Shown: positions 10,822 to 30,504, numbered from the stretch's first letter. The stretch: 64,000 nucleotides of DNA from Ciona savignyi (GCA_000149265.1 CH002885.1:1-64000), one strand, 5' to 3'. The notes: generated from the sequence alone by a model not told the origin. Numbers and translations are program-made.

Positions 10822-11400
10822 ATCAATCGCAAGTTACAACGGAGAACATCAATTAACTCCTAAATGAGGATGCAATGAGAGCAGATGCAGATGCCCATAC
10901 ATTCGTTGGAAAGTCTATTTGATCACTTTGCCAAACACGCACTCTTGATCGATGCTACAAAAATTTCAAACCCTGGTAGTAAACACGATTTTCTCGGCAT
11001 TGCTTACTGCTGCCCTGAAGTGGAGACTTGTTTTGACCATGTACACGATCATGAAGTAGATATTGGTTGTGCTCCCAAAGTTTACCTATGGCGATTTTTA
11101 CCCAAAATAATCATGATTAGAATAGACGGAGTATAGCAGGTTAGATTCTACCCTTACCAATGGACTTCCGCTAGACCCAAATTTAAGAACATTTTACGGT
11201 CAACCGTGGGGACATTTTTACATCTTTTGTCGCCACAAATACGTGATAACCATTTTATTATTATTATTTTTTTTATTTTTTTGTACCATTCCTTGAGTTC
11301 GAGAGTTTTTCAGTTCATTTCTTCGTTTTCTGACGTAATATCTTTTACGAAGTATGGCCCTTTTTCGTTCGTTATTCCAAACTAAAATGACCATACCTCT

Positions 11401-11411
11401 GAGGGGGGAAG
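11401..11411 (+). promoter_or_regulatory. Polypurine tract
   Basis: GAGGGGGGAAG lies 4 nt upstream of the 3' LTR start at 11416. This is the expected location and composition for the plus-strand primer of an LTR retrotransposon. Confidence 0.75.
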
Positions 11412-11415
11412 TGTA

Positions 11416-11938
11416 TGTAGCGACCACATGTGTTACATAAGATTTATGATCGCACAGCTGGCATTGGTGCTGACAATGCGTTATCACTGAAATATTATTA
11501 TTAGGTTTACCATTATAACCACAGCTGTCGTACTTTTCCTATATAAGTTTATTTTACTTTTGCTGAGAAAAGAAAAAGGGAGAGAGAGTCCTAACGCATT
11601 AAGTAATATTCTTGTATGTGGAGAATACTGAGAGTTGATCTGAAATCTATATCGTTGCAACATCTAACGATTTAACTCGCAATTGGTACTAAGTTATTCG
11701 CCTCAATTGCTCAATACAATTGATGTTATAAAACTACTGAGGCGTTTATCGGCGAACTACAGGAGATCAGTCAAAGAGACATTTACGCAGAAAACCTCAA
11801 TTAATTAGCGCACCTCCGAGAGTCGAGATAGCGCGTAGGGAATCGCAGATCGCATCAGGTGTTGTAACCGGCTTACCTGGATGCCTATACAAGGAACAAT
11901 CTAACAAAATAGGCAGCGACCTGCAACGACCCCCTACA
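11416..11938 (+). repeat. 3' LTR
   Basis: This LTR starts TGTAGCGACC and ends CCCCTACA, followed by the GGTA target duplication. It is 523 bp, against 370 bp for the 5' LTR. The first 145 bp are identical to the 5' copy. The remainder has many substitutions and carries extra sequence, mainly at about 11747-11830 and 11845-11930. Confidence 0.9.
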
Positions 11939-12234
11939 GGTACGATTACACCTAGATATTTAAAGGGTCCAGTTGTCCATATTACCGGAGCAGGGTAGAG
12001 TTCTTAACAGCAAAGTTTAGAGCCGACAAAAAAACACGGGCGATTTCTCGCTGTTAAGTTTACATCAGGATTTGTCTCCAAACATATTTTTTATGTATCG
12101 GGAACATAATCAATATTTTCGTAAACGGCACTATTTATATTTTCTAAATCGTAGTTATGGGTCCCATTTGGAAAAATGGGACACATATTGTTTTTGTCCG
12201 TTTTTTTTTTTCTTTTTTTTTTTTTTTCGTCAAA

Positions 12235-13840
12235 GGTTTGACAGGCATGGCATGGCGCCCCGACATCTACCAGAAGGAATAATCGAATCGTAATGAAACT
12301 TAGCCTTTCGCTAGACAACATGGTCTAGATATGCAGAAACCAAAATTTTAGGTGATAAATCAAGGGGAATTCCCCTGGTAGGTTAAAAACCAAAATCGGT
12401 ATTTTTTATGAAAAATTTAGCTTTTTGTGGCATAGCGCTTGAACGGCTACTCCAATTTCAATCAGATTTGGTGGAATGTAAGTGCACTAGGCACTGATTT
12501 AACATTTGAAAGAAATAAAAAAATTACCTAGGAAAACACCCTAAAAAATAAGATTTTGTACTCAAATCATAATTATGACAGGCATACCATGTCGCCCCGA
12601 CATCTACTAGAAGGAGTAATGGAATATCAATGAAAATGTTACATTTTTTAGACAACATGGTCTAGATATGCAGAAACTAATATTTTGGGTGATAAACTCA
12701 GGGGACTTACCCTGGGACGTTAAAAACCAAAACGGTATTTTTTTCTAAAAAAATAGCCTTTTTTGGTCATAGCGCTTAAACGGATGCTACAATTTAAATC
12801 AAATTTGGTGGAATGTAAGTGCATTAGTCACTGATTATACGCTTAAAAAATATAAAAAAATTACTTAGGGAAATACCCTAAAAAATAGGATTTTGTTCTC
12901 AAATCATGATTGTGACAGGCATGCCATGTCGCCCCGACATCAACCAACAGAAGTAATGGAATCGCAATGAAATTTTGACATTTGTAAGAGAACATGGTCT
13001 AGATATGCAGAAACCAAAAGTTTGGGTGATAAATCTAGGGAAATTCCCCTTAGACCTTAAAAACCAAAACGCTATTTTTTTCTAAAAAAATAGCCTTTTT
13101 TGGGCATAGCGCGTGAACGGCTGTTACAATTTAAATTAGATTTGGTGTAATGTAAGTGTATTAGTCATTGATTTAACACTTGAAAGAAATAATAAAATTA
13201 CCAAGGGAAATACCCAAAAAATAGGATAAGTTCTTAAATCATGATTGTTACAAGCATGCCATGTCGCCTCGATATCTACCAAGAGGAGTAATGAAATCGC
13301 AATGAAAATTGGACATTTGTAAGACAACATGGTCTATATATGCAGAAGCCAAAATTTTGGGTAATGAATCTTGGGGAATTCCCCTCAGACGTTAAACAAC
13401 AAAACGTTTTTTTCTAATAAATTAGATTTTGTAGCCATAGCGCTTGAACGGCTGCTCTAATTTTATTAAAATTCGGTAAAATGTTAAAACATTAGACACT
13501 CTGTTCCAATTAAAAAAAGAAAACATTTACTTATAGGTTAATTTTCATGAAAACGAAGATATGTTTCTGAATTATGATTGTGACAGGCATGCCATATCGC
13601 ACCGACATCTCCAACAAGCAGTCTACAAATCAGATTAAAACTTTAAGAATTGTTACATAGCATCACTTACTTATGTAAAAACAAAAACTTATCTACTAAA
13701 CCCAGGGAAATTCCCTGAAACAATGAAAAACTAAATCGGGCTGTTTTGGGAATTTAGCTTTCTTTCACTATACAGCGCTTGAAAAGAAGCTATAATTTAA
13801 AACAGTTTTGTTGAAATGTTCGTAAATTTAAGACGTTTGT
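12235..13840 (+). repeat. Tandem array of ~335-bp units, 4 to 5 copies
   Basis: The landmark GACAGGCATGCCATGTCGCC recurs at about 12239, 12577, 12913, 13250 and 13580, a period of 332-338 bp. Each unit also carries ACATGGTCTAGATATGCAGA, a GGGGAATTCCCC-type palindrome and a CATAGCGCTTGAACGGCT segment. The last unit is the most diverged. No coding capacity was found. A long T tract (about 12198-12228) precedes the first unit. Solitary relatives occur at about 41690-42140, 44870-45000 and 63400-63620. Confidence 0.85.
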
Positions 13841-13899
13841 TCTTTATTTACCTAAACATGGAAAATAAGTTTGGTATGTTAACTATGGGACCCATGCGT

Positions 13900-14050
13900 T
13901 TATGCTTGCAGAAACAAAAACTACATATATACTCAGTGTATAAAATACAAATTGTGGTTAGGGACCCTGTAGCATAAATATAGGTTATACAACATGTGTT
14001 TTACAAATGGTGATGGTTAACACGTGGTTGACACTCTCTAGTTTAAACAT
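13900..14050 (+). repeat. Dispersed repeat family B, copy 2
   Basis: The copy holds GCTTGCAGAAACAAAAACTA, CAGTGTATAAAATACAAATT, GGTTAGGGACCCTG and GTGTTTTACAAATGGTGATG, ending TTGACACTCTCTAG. It directly follows the 335-bp array. Confidence 0.5.
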
Positions 14051-14334
14051 GTTGTCGTCGGCAAACCTAGATATTCATAAATCGTAATTATAAACCCCTT
14101 GTCCGTGGATATCTGTACTTTGTCGTGAAGCAATTCCAAGAATTTCAAGGCAGATGAAAAATAAGGTAGGGAATAAAGGGTTGCCGAACGCCTTTGTGAA
14201 CCTTTGGGGGGTCTTCATCATTTGCTCTTGTTCAAATTGTATTTGCGGCTATTGGTGGCACTAAATCTGGCCTGAGGTTCCCGAACTAACAGACCTGTGG
14301 GAATCCCATTGTCTTACTGTGTATTTTTTTAATC

Positions 14335-14633
14335 GGTCCGGCCGTTGGTCTAACGGTTAAGTGCGTCGCCTTTCAATCGAAATGTTGCAGGTGCGAAACT
14401 GGTTGCTAGCTAGTCAGTTGTGTCCTTGGGCAAGGCACTTTACAGACATTGCCTGAACCCAGCGGATTAATGGGTTCTACCAAATTGAAGGAACGTGTCT
14501 ATCATATACAACACACTACAATAGCTCCGGTAACCCGGCGATGGGCGGGAGGTGATCTGACGATTGCCCGTGTGTTAACCACCTTGGTTTTTCCATTCAC
14601 GGGGATAAAGATGAATATCTTATCCTATCCTAA
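14335..14633 (+). repeat. tRNA-derived SINE copy, nearly full length
   Basis: The copy runs from the head CCGTTGGTCTAACGGTTAAG through the body to the tail TATCTTATCCTATCCTAA. Reading in + orientation, the A-box-like and B-box-like elements, the shared CTTGGGCAAGGCACTTTAC segment and the pentamer tail are all present. Confidence 0.85.
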
Positions 14634-14639
14634 TTAGTA

Positions 14640-16003
14640 ATTCGTTATGCCATGTGTCCAGATTTTGTGCATAGGAAGTTAAGATTATTTTCCTGTTTTC
14701 GACAGCCAAGTCGATAAATTGTTTCCAGCGAGGTCTGTTTAACGCCTTCCAAGCTTCGTGCACAAACATGTGTTTCCTGTTTTGAGTCTTATATAAACTG
14801 TGTATAATTTCGTAATATCAGAGAGCATTTTGGTATAGCCTCGCTTGGCTTTGCCGCTTTCTCAACTTAACATATACTTCTACCTAAGCTATGGCCCATG
14901 TGTGTACAGCGCTTTGACTGGTTGCACCTTGCGTGAAAACCTTATAAATACCTAACTTCTGTTCATCCCTTGTCTTACCCTGCTTAAAACCCGTCTAAAG
15001 TTAGAGCGCTGCCACAAACCTCAGCCAAAACTCTAATGACTTGCAATCCGGCTCTTTACAAAACGATTTCTGTATTGTTATAATGCAAACTGACACAGTA
15101 CAATACATGCGGTCAAACTGATTCGTTAGCCTATACATGCCTGGAGATGTGGTTTCAAACAGGCAGTGCTTAAATCCGCATCCCAGAACGCGTTTCTAAT
15201 AACGAATTATTAAAAGAGAATTTACACACAGAACGAAACCAAACAGCCGCCACGTATTGCGTAATGTGGAAAGGATTGTATAGGACATAGGTAGTATTGG
15301 TTCTAAGATTATAGCCGGTTTACACGCAGAGGAAATTATTGACAGGAGGATCAGCCGTGCGTGCATTAAACGCCCACTTCAACAATTTTAAAATAACTTA
15401 ATATAATGTGCAAAAAATATTAAACAAACCGCGAATCCACTACAGACCATAAAAGGCTCTGATAGGTAGCTATTGTTTGTAACAAGGCTTGGGCAATTAT
15501 TGTAGATAAACAAATTTTAAATTATAAAAAAATTGTTTATTTTTTCCCGCCAAATTTCGTCGATTCTTTTTATCTCATAATTGCGTATTTTCTCTCGAAA
15601 TGTCTGGTGAAGTACCCTTATTATCATTACCGGTCGCTATGTTTTATAATAGCTTTACATCATCGTTTTACGCATACAGCGTTTTACAGATAATAAAAAA
15701 AGAAAAATGATAGTAAAAACCTGTAATGTGTTCAAATTTCAAAAAGACGCCATGGAATATACTTTTTTTATTTAAGTTTTAGGGTCGCCTTACAAGTCGA
15801 CATCAACTGATTTTTTAAGTTCAGTAACATGTTAATATAAAACCGATTGACTATTTGCATTCTGCTGACCTAAAACTATCCTGTCAATTGTAATAAAATT
15901 TATTTTATCCGAGGTTATTGCATAAAATGTTGGCAGCATACAAAAAAATCAATGCACTCACTTCTAAAACGCCACCCAGTAACGAAAAATTTAAAGAGGT
16001 CTA
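14640..16003. other. No gene recognised
   Basis: Intergenic DNA between a SINE and the 4.3-kb transposon. No open frame with a recognisable domain, no RNA gene and no repeat family shared with the rest of the window was seen. Confidence 0.5.
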
Positions 16004-16005
16004 AT

Positions 16006-16147
16006 GGGGAGCCCCAACCGATTAGCCGCTAGGTGGCCGCTCAAAATATTTGTTCCCAACAACAACCTGTCGTCAGAGACGCGCAATTCACTTTTTAACT
16101 TTACAGAAAAGTGTTAACGCTGTTTCAAATGAAAAGTAAGCTTAATT
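16006..16147 (+). repeat. Left terminal inverted repeat of the 4.3-kb transposon
   Basis: The reverse complement of 20180-20320 aligns along the entire length with about 96% identity by eye. The outermost decamer GGGGAGCCCC is nearly palindromic in itself. Confidence 0.9.
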
Positions 16148-16258
16148 ACGATTTGTGACTGCAAGTATAAGTAACCGTAGGCTACCAGTACACTTATTTT
16201 TACTTGTCGCCTTTCGCAGATTTTAGTGTAACCTACTATATATCTCCTACATTGTACA

Positions 16259-17803
16259 ATGCCTCAGTGCTGTGTGCCCAAATGCAACAACAGAAAGGGT
16301 GGCCATTGTTTTCCAAAAGAAAAAACTATAAGAAGAAAATGGCAGGTTGCCATTAAAAGGGTCAATCCCGGAACGGATGCTTTCTGGGAACCTGGCCCCT
16401 TAGGAAGAGTGTGCAGTGACCACTTCAAAGAAGACGATTATACTATTACACAAAAAAGTAGGTGGTCTACACTATTATATTAATTATGGTACATTGGATG
16501 TCGATGCAATCCAACTATTGGTTGGCAGACCCATATTGTAAAGCCTAGGTGAAGCACAGTAGTCTTAAACATGACCAAGGCCTTTACCTAGTTCTAATGT
16601 TTTGCCTAATTTGCAGACAAATACAAAATTCTTAAAAAGGAGGCTGTGCCTTCAATTTTTAAATTCAAAACAATTGAGTGTAGTAAGCGAGCAGAGCGTG
16701 GTCGCAAGAGAAATTTGGCTGGACTGACATCCACCATAAGCACCACTGACATTATCACTATGAAAAGTAATGATTTTGAGGTTGGAAGTGAAGTTGAGGT
16801 GTCTACAGCCAGCTATTGCCAAGAACAGCCAGCTATTGCCATCCAAACATTTAAAACAAATGCAAGTCAAAAAGAAAAACCTTCTTCTCAAACCAATGTA
16901 AAAATTGCGCCCACCCCTCTTGTACAGTATAAAAGTAATAGTGACGCAGTACAGTATTACACTGGTTTTAAAGATTTTGAACATTTTACGTTTTTTTTCC
17001 AAATTTTGGGTCCTGCTGCAACCCATCTAATTTATAAAAGTAAATCGCTTTCACCTCAGGAACAGTTATTTATGACGTTAATGAAGTTAAGGCAAGCCAA
17101 AGATGACTTTGAACTTGGCCTGATGTTTAGTGTCTCTGAATCAACCGTAAACAGCATAATTTCTACATGGATCAATTTCATGTATTTTCAGATGAAAGAG
17201 ATTAACATTTGGCCCGATGCCAATGTTGTTCAGCAGCATATGCCGACTGATTTTAAACGGAAATTTCCAAATACGAGAATAATTTTAGATGCAACAGAAA
17301 TACCAATCCAAAAACCAACAGATTTAAATGCACAAAGTGCAACTTTTTCTTCTTACAAAAACAGAAATACTTTAAAAACTATGATTGGGTGTACACCATC
17401 AGGGGTTATATCATATATCTCTGACACATATGGTGGTAGAACCACAGACAGGCAAATCATTGAGCGATCAACACTTTTGCAAAATAATAAGTTTCAGTCT
17501 GGTGATAGTATTATGGCTGATAGGGGCATCATGGTACAAGATTTGTTTGCCTTACAAAACGTTGCTGTGAACACTCCCCATGTTCTTCAGGGTAAAACGC
17601 AGTTCTCTCCACAAGAAATTGTTAATGATAGAAGGGTGGCTTCAAAGCGAATTCATATAGAGCGTATCATTGGCTTAAGTAAAACTTTTAAAATACTGAA
17701 GAAAGAACTGCATCATGCAAAGTTGGGAACTGGGGATAAAATCATTTTTGTTTGTTTTATGATTAGTAACTTTAAGAATAACATTGTCGATAAATTTGCC
17801 TAA
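16259..17803 (+). CDS. THAP zinc-finger DDE transposase, two exons
   Basis: Exons 16259-16457 and 16617-17803 join in frame to 461 residues. The start is the ATG of MPQCCVPKCNN. Residues 1-65 form a THAP (C2CH) DNA-binding finger with CVPKC, an invariant-type tryptophan in RRKW, and CSDHF. The catalytic half belongs to the DDE_Tnp_4 type. A helix-turn-helix-like segment is followed by candidate catalytic residues D291 (ILDATEIP), D368 (IMADRG) and E415 (HIERIIG). The motif SDTYGGRTTD between them is typical of the family. The protein should bind the inverted repeats and cut and rejoin the element. It converges with the nuclease gene, with 121 bp between stops. An AATAAA lies at 17872-17877. 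The second intron boundary was chosen because it restores a continuous frame. Confidence 0.88.
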
Positions 17804-17924
17804 AAGGGTTTTACCATTTTCGATTTGTGTGTGTTTAATTTTACCATTTTTTGTTGCAGTTACTACTGTATAATAAACTTGCATTTTTGAGAGGTCAATT
17901 TAATTTCTTACAGCATTGAATGAC

Positions 17925-19994
17925 TCAAAGTAAAGTAGGGGCGTTTCGAGAAACATATTTCCAGAAATGTTCATTGTAAAACTGGTTGAGCTTTGGAAGC
18001 AAATCATTTTCCCAAAACAATTGGTCAAAATCAATTAAATCAACAAATAAATTGGCTTCTTTTTCACCAGGAGTATAAACTATAAGGTAACAATGTTTTC
18101 TTTTGGTTATAGCCATTTGTCCTTGAATCTGGCAAAAATATGGATGATTCTTTTTAAGCCGCATATTTCCAGAAGAATCAACATGTAAAAAGCTGAACTT
18201 TGGGCCAATAGTAATGACATCATACCTTCCAGCAAACGGACACTTAACCTCAACAATGTGATCATTGCCTACATAACCGTCTGGTGTAGCACCCAGGTAT
18301 GGGTATTCAAGGCATACACTTAAACCACATTTTAGAACCGATACCCTTTCAATTTTTTCAAACACTTCTATGGCATCCTTCTCATACTGCTGGCCATGCA
18401 CAACTGCTGGTACAAGTAGCTTGGGTGGAAATAAAATTTCATGACATAATTTGGTCATATCCCGACTTTCAGTTGAATGGTAAATTGTACCAAACTTGCT
18501 TGCAGTTATTCTCCATTCCCGCTCGACTAGCCACTGCTTATTCTCGGATTGACCTCTCGTCTCCTTTTCAATGCTGGTTATCATCTCCTGGGTAACCTGC
18601 AAAAATTGTACAAACCAGTTGAAATATGTATAACTGTGACAGACTAAAACAGTTACATAACATACTTTTACAGCAGCCTGAACCCAGTATTCAGGGAACT
18701 TCCTTTTCAGGTAATCGTGATCAAGTGCTGCTGCTTGAAGATGTGCACGAGGATATAAATATCTCATTGAAATATTTGATTTAGAGGCATGACAAAAATT
18801 AATAACCAAGTTTCGGACATAATCATTATATCCTGGTTGTCCACGGAACTTCAGCGGTCTGCAATCTTCAGATATTGGAATTTCAGTTTTTCTTTTAAGA
18901 TTAGCAGCCTTGACCGGGGATCCTGCATGATAAATTAGTTTGAACTAGTTAATTCCATTCTGCCAATACTTATATGGCATAGAAAAACATATTAATTTTT
19001 CCATTAAGCATAAACACATTAAACATACCCGAATACATTTTTTTTGGTTTGTGAAAGGTCTGAATCATATCTGTGCAACTCTTTCCTGTCTGGAGAATCC
19101 CAGTGTCTTTGAATTGTTTCAGCAACAGTAGCATTGCTGCAACATGCTTACATGTTCCATGGGGTCCAGTGCCTGCAGGGCATTCACAAGTTGTATTTAC
19201 CACCTCCCCACGTTCTGTCAATCTTAAGCGTACATAATAGACAACCTGGAAGAAATAATGTCTGTTTAAAAACTGGACTCGTTGCACTGATTTCTTTGGT
19301 CAAGGCTTTACTGACATTGCTCCAAAATCCAAAAACCATTTAATTAAATATATACTGGTAAGTGGTAACATATAATTAAATTACGTCATCCTAACCTTTT
19401 TTTGCATAGAAGCCATTACCATCCCAGATAAATAAAATTCACTTCCAGATCTGGTGTAGCTACATGTTGCCACTCGATGGCTATGTAACATAAGACTACC
19501 TTTGGTAATAGCCTTACAATTATTCAAGCAAACAAGATCAGATGCCAGATATATCTTATAATAACACTCAATTGACGATATTGTCACATTCGGGATGTAG
19601 TGTCGATGGTGTTGTTCAAGTTGTTTAAATCCAGAACAGGGCCATGTTGGTAAAACTGCTGGTGGTAAAACAACCTCAGCATTTTGGAAGTTGTCATTTT
19701 TGTCATATGCTTGTAATCTACGAATAAAGTATAGTTAAAATCGGGCATAGCTGGACAATACTAAAAGCAGGAAATAAGAAACTACAGACAACTTTACTCA
19801 TCACTAACCCACCCTAAATCCTTACAGAATTAAGGTGCACGAAGTATTTTTATACAGTAGTACAATTAAGTAGGCCTACCAGTAATTAAATACAGGCCTA
19901 ACCTTTTTAGCAAATCTGCCTTTCTACCACTTATCTTCGCACCCCTTGCCCTCAACTCCCCTTGCAATTTACTGACTGTAAGGTGGCTGTACAT
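17925..19994 (-). CDS. SAP-SWIM-YqaJ nuclease-like protein of the transposon, five exons
   Basis: Reading on the minus strand, the coding exons are 19994-19903 (the exon itself probably begins at 20018), 19717-19396, 19245-19029, 18922-18666 and 18596-17925. All have GT-AG borders and joined phases, giving about 519 residues. The first exon encodes a SAP-like DNA-binding helix pair (LTVSKLQGELRARGAK). The third has a SWIM zinc finger, CxC ... CKH (CECPAG ... TCKHVAAML). The last exon is a YqaJ-type exonuclease domain with GATPDG, VEVKCP and YFCQIQGQMAI, the usual acidic and EVK-type catalytic signatures. YqaJ proteins are phage-type recombinases/exonucleases. Their role in this transposon class is not settled; end processing or repair of the donor site is a guess. 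The first ATG is tentative and an untranslated exon upstream is likely. Confidence 0.85.
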
Positions 19995-20179
19995 ATTGCC
20001 TCTTACTCTTGACAGGTCCTATAATGATAACAAGGTAATCTGGAATGTGAACAAAAAATCTTAAGTTTTTCGGTAGGCCTAACCTAGGCTACTGTATTCT
20101 AAACTTGCGGTCAGTAATCCAGGCAACTAAAATTTACGGTACTTACGTTTCTTAATTTTAAATAACGTTTGGCAACTAA

Positions 20180-20320
20180 ATTAAGCTTACTTTTCACTTG
20201 AAACAGCTTTAGCACTTTTCTGTAAAGTTAAAAAATGAATTGCGCGTCTCTGACGACAAGTTGTTGTTGGGAACAAATATTTTGAGCGGCCACCTAGCGG
20301 CTAATCGGTTGGGGCTCCCC
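20180..20320 (-). repeat. Right terminal inverted repeat of the 4.3-kb transposon
   Basis: This is the mirror of 16006-16147. It ends GGTTGGGGCTCCCC followed by the AT duplication. A likely promoter or untranslated first exon of the nuclease gene lies just inside it. Confidence 0.9.
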
Positions 20321-20519
20321 ATTCGAAAATATTTGAGCAAGACATGGGCTCATTTAGTGTTATATATAAATATTGGTAAATAATAATGGACTGACCCGAT
20401 AACTCCTTAAGAATAATTAATTAAAAATGTCGCGTCGTATTTGCTCTTAACTGTTTCATAGTTAGCTGCAGTGGTTTACAAACACTGGCACTGATTTATA
20501 AGATGTAGCGTTGGCAGGC

Positions 20520-21008
20520 CTAGGAATAGGATATTCATGTTTATCCCCGTGAATGGGAAAACCTAGGGGGTTATCACACGGGCAGTCGTCAGATCACCTC
20601 GCGCCCATCGTCGGGTTACCGGAGATATTGCAGTGTGTTATATATGATAGACATGTGGAGGCGCCAAACTAGATAACTTTTAGTTTTTTTGGTGCCTTCC
20701 TGTTTTGCTGTAGTATTTTTTATTTCTTTGGTTAATTATTGGAATTTTAGTTAACGCCATATTTGTTTTGGTATATATATGTATATGACATGTATTGTTA
20801 TAAACGCTGCAGCGAAAGAAACAAAAATAAAAAATTGTATTGTACATGTTCCTTCAATTTTGTAGAACCCATTAATCCGCTGGGTTCAGGCAATGTCCGT
20901 AAAGTGCCTTGCCCAAGGACACAACCGACTAGCTAGCGACCAGTTTCGCACCTGCAACCTTTCGATTGTCGATTGAAAGGCGACACACTTAACCGCTAGA
21001 CCACCGGG
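20520..21008 (-). repeat. tRNA-derived SINE interrupted by a 187-bp element
   Basis: The tail and body occupy 20520-20656. The body resumes with ACATGTTCCTTCAATTTTG at 20844 and continues to the head at about 21008. The inner insertion carries a 6-bp duplication of SINE sequence (ACATGT). Confidence 0.8.
20657..20843 (+). mobile_element. 187-bp A-tailed short element nested in a SINE
   Basis: The element begins GGAGGCGCCAAACTAG and ends in an A-rich GAAACAAAAATAAAAAATTG tract plus a few bases. It is flanked by ACATGT at 20651-20656 and 20844-20849. The first 55 bp can fold on themselves (GGAGGCGCCA with TGGTGCCTTCC). A second copy is at 35604-35775. An A-rich 3' end with a short duplication suggests retrotransposition by a LINE, but the source RNA is not recognised. 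Confidence 0.6.
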
Positions 21009-21011
21009 CCT

Positions 21012-21750
21012 ACCTAGCAATTCGTTGGCAAGCCTAACCTAGCAATTGGTTTGTAAATCATAGAATTCCCGTTTAAATTCTAAAACTTATTATAACTTGA
21101 CAGTCAATTAGATTGCCCTAACTTCGATCAAACAAACCACACTACACAGCAGTTCTTGTTTGCGGTTTTGAAAAAAGATTCGAACTTCGTCACTGGTTAA
21201 TTTTATTCTTAAATACACACTATTACGGTAAAATATATAACGCTGGTGAATAATTTGTCTGTACAATTAATGGCAAGGTATACAGTTCTTAAAAAACGTT
21301 AAAAACAATTATTTTGCAGTATTAAATTGTTCTCTTTTCTTTCAACATTCAAAATTGCGGTTTTAATGATAAAATTACTGCTGTAATATTCAGCATTACA
21401 ATGTTACTATCTCTCAGGCTAAAGTGATAATAATACTATTTACGGGGACATTCAAAAATGCCACCATATATTTATTGTATAGGTTAGGTTAAGTGATTCC
21501 CCATTTTAAGTTAAATCTTTTGGTTAAAGAAATATATTTTAAAGTGTCATGTGCTTCCGCATTTAATGTTATAGCTGATGGTAAAAGAAACAAAATTTGA
21601 AGTTCCATGTTATTTTACATCCTTAGTTAAAGTTTGTAACAAAAAGAACAATATGAACAATTCTTTTAATAAAGTAGGCCTATTATATTTTTATGTTTTG
21701 TGGATTTCATGAGAAAATTTACACATATTTTTATTTTATTTATTTTTTTC
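21012..21750. other. RAD21 upstream region, no gene recognised
   Basis: This AT-rich stretch ends in a pyrimidine tract and TTTTTTTCAG at about 21750. That is a good splice acceptor for either a 5'-untranslated intron or, if this is a tunicate, a spliced-leader trans-splice site 91 bp upstream of the RAD21 start codon. Confidence 0.4.
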
Positions 21751-21840
21751 AGATTTGGACATATCAACTGGAAATAGTAGTAAATGTGAACAGGTTATAC
21801 CTGACTTTAGCCAACTAATCAAATTACCCTAGCAGCAATT

Positions 21841-30504
<8,664 letters not shown>

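Larger units (their letters stand above)
5014..11938 (+). mobile_element. Ty3/gypsy LTR retrotransposon, CsRn1/Kabuki type
   Basis: Direct terminal repeats at 5014-5383 and 11416-11938 begin TGTAGCGACC and end CCTACA. They are flanked by a perfect 4-bp duplication GGTA (5010-5013 and 11939-11942). A primer-binding site, gag, pol (protease, reverse transcriptase, RNase H, integrase) and a polypurine tract lie between them in the usual order. The long gag and pol frames are open. The gag type, the pol sequence and a tRNA-Trp-like primer site together suggest the CsRn1 clade; that placement is from memory of the family. The element also has 1.27 kb of unexplained sequence between pol and the 3' LTR. 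Its LTRs are unequal in length (370 and 523 bp). Confidence 0.95.
16006..20320. mobile_element. ISL2EU-type DNA transposon carrying THAP transposase and YqaJ nuclease genes
   Basis: Inverted repeats of about 142 bp (16006-16147 and 20180-20320) begin GGGGAGCCCCAACCGATTAG. They differ at only about five or six positions. The flanking dinucleotide AT is duplicated at 16004-16005 and 20321-20322. Two convergent spliced genes lie inside: a THAP-DDE transposase on + and a SAP-SWIM-YqaJ protein on -. A 2-bp duplication together with a transposase plus YqaJ protein is what I recall for the ISL2EU (formerly IS4EU) superfamily. That name is from memory and unchecked. All catalytic motifs appear intact and both frames splice without stops, so this may be an autonomous, fairly recent copy. 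Confidence 0.9.

Noticed and set aside
12072-12321. Overlapping open frames on both strands at the start of the tandem array
   Set aside because: They lie over a poly-T tract and repeat unit. Other units do not keep the frame.
12235-13840. CRISPR-like regular spacing
   Set aside because: The whole 335-bp unit is repeated, not short repeats with unique spacers, and the genome is eukaryotic.
14340-14400. tRNA-like sequence at the start of each SINE
   Set aside because: The acceptor and anticodon stems do not close and the same sequence recurs with a SINE body and pentamer tail, so these are tRNA-derived repeat heads rather than tRNA genes.
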